Origin: Aptenodytes patagonicus
Taxonomy: Eukaryota > Chordata > Aves > Sphenisciformes > Spheniscidae
Reading direction: 5' to 3'
DNA: 64,000 nucleotides
Assembly (NCBI RefSeq): GCF_965638725.1
Contig: NC_134951.1
Span: 72,419,068 to 72,483,067 of the forward strand
Positions 60,601 through 64,000 of this stretch are shown piece by piece. Position 1 is the first letter of the stretch. Each line of letters begins with the position of its first letter. The notes beneath the pieces were generated by a model. That model did not search any database. It was not told the origin of the DNA and saw only the letters and a program-made list of their open reading frames with translations. Both the position numbers and the translations under genes were made by a program.

Positions 60601-62446
60601 CATCATTACCATGGTTTCAGCCAAGTATTGATTTTAGGTTTTGCATTTATTCCAATAGCGAGTCCATAAGAATATTCCATACGGGACCAAACTTGATTAA
60701 TGAAGTGCCAGACTTTACACCACCATAACATAAACATCTGCGCAGAGGGTCTCTCTTTTTAATGAACTGAAACCATGTTCCACTGCAGTAAATGCCAGAG
60801 ACGCCCTCAACTTCAGTAGGACACGTTTTTTACTTTCAAATCTGGAGGCTTCCAAGGAGATTAAGGGTTATACTACCAGTTAACATAAATAGTTGAAGCT
60901 TCATTAATACCACTGTAACAATTTATCCCAGTTTGGGGAATGCCACTACTGAAGCAGCTGAGTCCGCACGTATCAAGCTGGTGATCAGAAACAGGCTTAT
61001 CTTGTGTGAGGGGAAAAACATGTCGGATAAGTCTTGCTGCTGATTTCACAGAGTGGCTGTGATCTGAGAATCTCAGTATACGATGTGTGACATGCAAAAC
61101 TGGCTGCTTAACTGAGATTACCTCTTAATAAAAGTATATTAGAATTGAGCTCACTGGGCTTTTTTCTTCTTGCCAAACCAGCAAGAATCCCATACATGTT
61201 AACTGTGTTACACAAGAGTGAAACTGGGAAATTATTCCAGTCTATTAAGGAATACTTTTGCATAGGCTCTACTAAGATAGAAAGTTGACAAATTGTTCAG
61301 TTGCTACAGCTTTAACTCTGCCTCTTACACTCACGAAGCAAGCTGCCCCACGATACACACTGTACTCGCCCTCAAGCTGTTGGGCAGCAACAGCACTGCA
61401 ACATGCAGTTTAGGCCAAAATCTACAAAACGTTTAAAAATTACTGTGCATCCCAATTTGCATTAACTTGTGGTTGAACTCAAGTAAACATGATGATTATG
61501 GTATCCTGGCCTGTATCAGAAATAGTGTGGCCAGCAGGAGTAGGGAAGTGGTCGTGCCCCTCTACTCGGCCCTGGTGAGGCCGCACCTCCAATACTGTGT
61601 TCAGTTTTGGGCCCCTCACTACAAGAAGGACGTTGAGGTGCTGGAGCGTGTCCAGAGAAGGGCAACGAGGCTGGTGAGGGGTCTGGAGAACAAGTCTTCT
61701 GAGGAGCGGCTGAGGGAACTGGGGTTGTTTAGCCTGGAGAAAAGGAGGCTGAGGGGAGACCTCATCGCTCTCTACAACTACCTGAAAGGAGGTTGTAGCG
61801 AGGTGGGTGTCGGTCTCTTCTCCCAAGTAACAAGCAATAGGACAAGAGGAAATGGCCTCAAGTTGCGGCAGGGGAGGTTTAGATTGGATGTAAGGAAAAA
61901 TTTCTTTACTGAAAGAGTGGTTCAACATTGGAACAGGCTGCCCAGGGAAGTGGTGGAGTCCCCACCCCTGGAGGTATTTAAAAGACGAGTAGATGAGGCG
62001 CTTAGGGACATGGTTTAGTGGGCATGGTGGTGTTGGGTTGACAGTTGGACTCAATGATCTTAGAGGTCTTTTCCAACCTCAATGATTCTATGATTCTATG
62101 ATTCTATGATTGCAAAGTCACCTGTAACCTAATGGAAACAAACAGTTACTCTTCTGAAGGAAAATAAAACAGGTCCTTTTATTATTGTTTAGGTGGTGAT
62201 GCATTCCTCTGGAGTCCTTGAGCTTCACATGAAGAAACGTGACTTTAAAATGGGACCTGGTCAATATATCTTTCTACAGTGCCCATCTGTCTCACAGCTG
62301 GAGTGGCACCCTTTCACCCTCACCTCAGCTCCCGAGGAGGACTTCTTCAGCATTCACATACGGGTCGTCGGGGATTGGACTGCAGCCCTCTTCAAGGCCT
62401 TTGGAGCTGAGGAAAAAGCTTTCAAGGAATTGTGGATGTTACCAAG
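36617..62446 (+). CDS. NOX3: NADPH oxidase 3, coding exons 1-9 (3' part beyond window)
   Basis: NOX3 is a membrane flavocytochrome that passes electrons from NADPH through FAD and two haems to oxygen, making superoxide. In mammals it acts in the inner ear, is needed for otoconia, and works with p22phox. Nine exons join into 380 codons plus 2 nt with no stop. Visible features are six hydrophobic segments (roughly residues 10-30, 48-70, 100-122, 167-187, 201-221 and 266-284), haem-ligand histidines H101 and H115 (helix 3) and H206 and H219 (helix 5), R54, the VRGQT segment at 225-229, and the FAD-binding HPFT at 335-338. NxS/T sequons lie at N149, N162, N237 and N250. The N-terminus GCWILNE and the exon 5 and 9 sequences match NOX3 better than NOX1 or NOX2, from memory of those families. 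Human NOX3 has 568 residues, so about 187 residues (rest of the FAD domain and the NADPH domain) lie downstream. The span given includes introns. Confidence 0.95.
36662..37331 (+). other. NOX3 intron 1
   Basis: A 670-bp AT-rich intron with donor GTGAGT and acceptor TTTGTAG. No repeat was recognised in it. Confidence 0.85.
37332..37427 (+). CDS. NOX3: NOX3 coding exon 2
   Basis: Residues 16-47 begin [11 protein letters not shown] and complete the first transmembrane helix; the exon ends YTRIMLG before the first extracellular-to-membrane transition. The acceptor is CTGCTTTGTAG and the donor GTAAGT. The exon is 96 nt with phase 0 at both ends. The FIDTFHWYE segment is typical of NOX3. Confidence 0.95.
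37633..37743 (+). CDS. NOX3: NOX3 coding exon 3
   Basis: Residues 48-84 begin [10 protein letters not shown] and end SFLRGASI. The exon contains the second transmembrane helix and the conserved arginine at position 54, which corresponds to the NOX2 residue near the haems. The acceptor is GTACAG and the donor GTAAGT. It is 111 nt, phase 0 at both ends. The intron before it is only 205 nt. Confidence 0.95.
37744..39584 (+). other. NOX3 intron 3
   Basis: About 1.84 kb. It contains a GC-richer patch (about 38740-39130) without recognised function and a perfect short hairpin at 39188-39212. Confidence 0.85.
39188..39212. repeat. Perfect 10-bp hairpin in NOX3 intron 3
   Basis: GGCTTTGCAA and its exact reverse complement TTGCAAAGCC are separated by the 5-nt loop TGAAG. 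Confidence 0.85.
39585..39669 (+). CDS. NOX3: NOX3 coding exon 4
   Basis: Residues 85-112 plus the first base of codon 113. It encodes the cytosolic B-loop ([12 protein letters not shown]) and the start of helix 3 with haem ligand H101 in FHKMVAYG. The acceptor follows a weak pyrimidine tract (CTTTTTCATGAAG) and the donor is GTAAGC. The exon is 85 nt. Confidence 0.95.
45085..45106. repeat. Perfect 22-bp palindrome
   Basis: The half-site CCTGCAGCTTA is followed without spacer by its exact reverse complement TAAGCTGCAGG. It includes two PstI-type CTGCAG hexamers and a central TTATAA. Confidence 0.9.
46927..47055 (+). repeat. Polypurine (A/G) tract
   Basis: About 129 bp of almost pure A and G with only a few pyrimidine interruptions. 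It has a strong strand asymmetry and creates an artificial Lys/Glu-rich open frame. Confidence 0.9.
48199..48344 (+). CDS. NOX3: NOX3 coding exon 5
   Basis: This exon completes codon 113 (Thr) and encodes residues 114-161. It carries haem ligand H115 in IHVVAH and the NFERYH segment, then the second extracellular loop. The sequon PNES at N149 aligns with the glycosylated site of NOX2. The acceptor is CTCATGCAG and the donor GTAAGC. It is 146 nt and ends in phase 0. Confidence 0.95.
48345..51035 (+). other. NOX3 intron 5, left part
   Basis: AT-rich intron sequence up to the antisense CR1. No exon or repeat family recognised. Confidence 0.75.
51152..52777 (-). pseudogene. CR1 reverse transcriptase frame with altered active site
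   Basis: A 541-codon frame covers the linker, reverse transcriptase and C-terminal region of CR1 ORF2. Motif order: [32 protein letters not shown], motif A, PQGSVLGP, motif C. Motif A reads YLGFSKAFD in place of YLDFSKAFD (codon at 52175-52177). Motif C reads FAGD in place of FADD (51908-51919). Both changes replace a catalytic aspartate with glycine, so polymerase activity is not expected. A 1-nt insertion near 51174 shifts the last part of the frame, which ends FTIPGGI instead of the family C-terminus. Confidence 0.9.
53244..53474 (-). pseudogene. CR1 apurinic-like endonuclease remnant
   Basis: A 76-codon frame starts MGDFNLPDV and ends [10 protein letters not shown], matching the GDFN and SDH motifs of the CR1 endonuclease (exonuclease III-like fold). 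The N-terminal part of the domain lies further right in broken frames and then stops at the truncation point near 53822. Confidence 0.85.
54070..54189 (+). repeat. Degenerate trinucleotide repeat (AAC/ACT/AAT) before NOX3 exon 6
   Basis: About 120 bp of AAC-, AGT- and TACTAA-type units. The last part contains five TACTAA hexamers starting at 54149, 54155, 54161, 54173 and 54179. It ends 14 nt before exon 6. Confidence 0.9.
54149..54185 (+). promoter_or_regulatory. Cluster of branch-point-like TACTAA motifs for exon 6
   Basis: Five TACTAA motifs would place the branch adenosine about 20, 26, 38, 44 and 50 nt before the first base of exon 6. That overlaps the usual distance range for animal branch points. 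Use in splicing is inferred. Confidence 0.45.
54204..54385 (+). CDS. NOX3: NOX3 coding exon 6
   Basis: Residues 162-221 plus two bases of Gly222. It encodes helix 4 ([15 protein letters not shown]) and helix 5, with haem ligands H206 in WYTHHLFVV and H219 in IIHG. A sequon (NTT) lies at its first codon. The acceptor is TTATTCTAG, directly after a TACTAA-rich microsatellite, and the donor is GTAAGT. It is 182 nt. Confidence 0.96.
54386..57124 (+). other. NOX3 intron 6
   Basis: About 2.7 kb with no recognised repeat or other gene. An 80-codon frame at 55687-55929 has no family resemblance. Confidence 0.8.
57125..57254 (+). CDS. NOX3: NOX3 coding exon 7
   Basis: This exon completes Gly222 and encodes residues 223-265, the third extracellular loop of NOX enzymes. 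The order [22 protein letters not shown] is characteristic. Sequons are present at N237 and N250, and the paired cysteines at 241 and 254 match the family. The acceptor is TTTTAAG, a poor pyrimidine tract end, and the donor is GTAAGA. Confidence 0.95.
57255..60385 (+). other. NOX3 intron 7
   Basis: About 3.1 kb. A GC-richer patch at about 58560-58880 stands out from the AT-rich background but has no recognisable product. Confidence 0.8.
60386..60478 (+). CDS. NOX3: NOX3 coding exon 8
   Basis: Residues 266-296 contain helix 6 ([19 protein letters not shown]) and the start of the cytosolic dehydrogenase domain (QQEVVITK). The acceptor is CTACAG and the donor GTATGT. It is 93 nt, phase 0 at both ends. 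Confidence 0.96.
60479..61497 (+). other. NOX3 intron 8, left part
   Basis: About 1 kb of unique-looking sequence before the CR1 fragment. Nothing recognised. Confidence 0.75.
61498..62111 (+). mobile_element. CR1 LINE 3' end, sense, just before NOX3 exon 9
   Basis: About 614 bp encoding the ORF2 C-terminus from [16 protein letters not shown] to EALRDMV, with no break, followed by the 3' UTR and about three copies of ATTCTATG (62084-62111). It is very similar to the copy at 199-1645. It ends 81 nt before exon 9. The open frame and the intact tail suggest it is among the younger copies here. Confidence 0.93.
62193..62446 (+). CDS. NOX3: NOX3 coding exon 9 (FAD-binding region)
   Basis: Residues 297-380 plus two bases of codon 381. 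It is a ferredoxin-reductase-like FAD-binding region with FKMGPGQYI, then [11 protein letters not shown] (HPFT at 335-338, the FAD-binding motif), then [10 protein letters not shown] and GDWTAAL. The acceptor is TTGTTTAG. The donor AG|GTTTGA departs from consensus at +3 and +4; read-through would hit TAA at 62454-62456. The next exon, expected to begin with a VDGPFG segment, was looked for up to 64000 and not seen. Confidence 0.95.
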
Positions 62447-62612
62447 GTTTGAATAACAAACAATACATTTTAAAATGTTAATTCTACATTTTAAAATAAA
62501 TGTTAACATTTTAACTTTAATTAATTTTGTGTGTTTTCTTTATGATACAGTATTAGATCATAGTTCTGGATGCACAAATATGCCATTACGCTAAAAAACC
62601 CGCAAATAACAC

Positions 62613-62724
62613 AGTCATGAACTTGGGCCAACAGCTACCAAGAAGATGTGATGACTAATCCAAGATTTAGTCATGAACTTAGGCCAACAGCTACCAAGAA
62701 GACGTGATGACTAATCCAAGATTT
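62613..62724. repeat. 56-bp tandem duplication
   Basis: Units at 62613-62668 and 62669-62724 both begin AGTCATGAACTT and end CCAAGATTT; two mismatches were counted between them. Confidence 0.93.
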
Positions 62725-63114
62725 AAAGTCCATATCAATATCTGTATCTCTGTCACTATCATCTAAATCTCTACATCTATATCATCTGCCTCTACACCTA
62801 AAGATATCTATTTCAACAGATAGGTGCTTGAGAACTGAATTGAAATGACACTGGAAGCTATCTGCTAGCTTTGTGCCTGTATGCTTACGCTCTGATGGCA
62901 CCCATCACCTGCCATCCAAACTTCCAGCTTTTTCCTTTCAGTTACTTAGATATTTTGTGGCCCCAGACACTTCTGCCTGAACGTTACTTCATTCCAGCAG
63001 TCTCCCTCAATGCTGTCTCCAGTGTCCAAACCCTGCTCTACTTTATCAAGGTTATTGGCATTCAAATTCTGTATCTGTGGCATCTTAATCCAAGCAAAAG
63101 TTTGGTGCTTCGTT

Positions 63115-63200
63115 GTTGCAAGTCAGCAGGGCTCCGCTGAAGTTAATGGGGCCATCCTGACTTACACCAGCTGAGCATCTGGCTCTATATGTAATGGATT
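63115..63200. repeat. Possible old interspersed repeat remnant
   Basis: A stretch containing CTGAAGTTAATGGGGCC and TTACACCAGCTGAGCATCTGG resembles, from memory, an ancient repeat seen in reptile and bird genomes. The family is not named and the call is tentative. Confidence 0.3.
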
Positions 63201-64000
63201 CAAACCATGTAGCTCCTTGCAGGCATAGCGGAGATTTTCAGCAAAGAAGAGCCCGGCACAGGATCATTTCAATTGCGGTGGAGTGTGAAGGGCCTGGGAC
63301 TGAAGGGACAATTTTGCCCCTGGAAAATTGCTTTTGATGAGGGAGTTCTAGTAAAGCTGAACAGCAAAAGGCACTTGTTTAACTACATTTATGTAATTTA
63401 ATGGGACTTGGATGCTAAAGAATATTCTCCTAGAAAGCTTACAGACACCATTGAGCTACGGAGGCATACTAGAACGTGGCGGGCAGAGAAGAAAGTCTGG
63501 TCCAGTCTTTGCATTGTATCAGTTAATAAGAATTAGAAATTAATGCCGTGCCTTTGTTAAAGGCAACTGGAATGAGAAGTATGCCGTTTCAGCAGAACTG
63601 GAGCAAAAATTGTCCGAAGTGATTGACAGCCAGTGTAAAGAATGAGAAAGAGAAAAATGTTATCAAACGTTGCTGGCCACAATGCAGGGTTGAAATTAAC
63701 AGCGCTGTCACATATAAAGACTCCTCTTTTTAATCTCGTTAGGGTGCCTAATGCCATCATTCAGTTGCTTTCTTGCAATATATTAAAAAGAATATTTCAA
63801 TATTTAAGCTAACAATAAAGCAAAAAACAAGTCTTTTTCACAGGTTTCAATATCTAAAGATAAACACCAAATTGGTGACTATATTAAAAAATAACATATA
63901 GCAGAAACTGAGCAGAAGACAGCAGCCATGTAGCAACTGAATGATAAGGTAAGGTTCTAAAAATAAAATATGTATATTGTAATTAATAAAGGAAGACTAA

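Larger units (their letters stand above)
62447..64000 (+). other. NOX3 intron 9, left part
   Basis: Runs to the window edge without the expected VDGPFG exon. It contains a 56-bp tandem duplication, an ATCT-rich short stretch (about 62735-62800) and a possible old repeat remnant near 63115-63200. Confidence 0.75.

Noticed and set aside
62871..63140. Frame downstream of exon 9 as a candidate exon 10
   Set aside because: It lacks the VDGPFG and AGIGVTP motifs expected at the start of the NADPH-binding domain.

Overview
This is an avian nuclear DNA window. The main evidence is the set of CR1 LINE copies, three of which end in the bird-type 8-bp tail (ATTCTATG)n, plus two solo LTRs of a bird endogenous retrovirus family. 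The species cannot be fixed from this sequence. The only host gene I can support is NOX3 (NADPH oxidase 3) on the + strand. It begins at about 36.6 kb and runs off the right edge.

Layout. Positions 1-36,600 look intergenic and AT-rich. They hold a 5'-truncated CR1 copy (about 199-1645), a solo LTR with a 5-bp target-site duplication (5098-5644), a second solo LTR of the same family with a different duplication (17106-17687), a short CR1 3' end (18308-18819), an old antisense CR1 (about 29688-31040) and an unusual inverted repeat (34286-34527). No host gene, tRNA or rRNA was recognised there.

Positions 36,617-62,446 hold NOX3 coding exons 1-9, which I joined by hand: 36617-36661, 37332-37427, 37633-37743, 39585-39669, 48199-48344, 54204-54385, 57125-57254, 60386-60478 and 62193-62446. 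All junctions are GT/AG, the phases agree, and the joined frame is open for 380 codons plus 2 nt. It covers the six-helix haem domain, with all four predicted haem-ligand histidines, and the first part of the FAD-binding domain including the HPFT motif. The rest of the FAD domain and the NADPH-binding domain must lie downstream.

The introns carry a long antisense CR1 (51036-53822, intron 5), a sense CR1 3' end 81 nt upstream of exon 9 (61498-62111, intron 8), a TACTAA-rich microsatellite that may supply branch points for exon 6, a polypurine tract, a 22-bp perfect palindrome and a 56-bp tandem duplication.

I see no previously undescribed multi-gene system. The most interesting points concern gene architecture: inverted CR1 copies flank an in-frame block of NOX3 exons (6-8), and repeats lie very close to splice sites.
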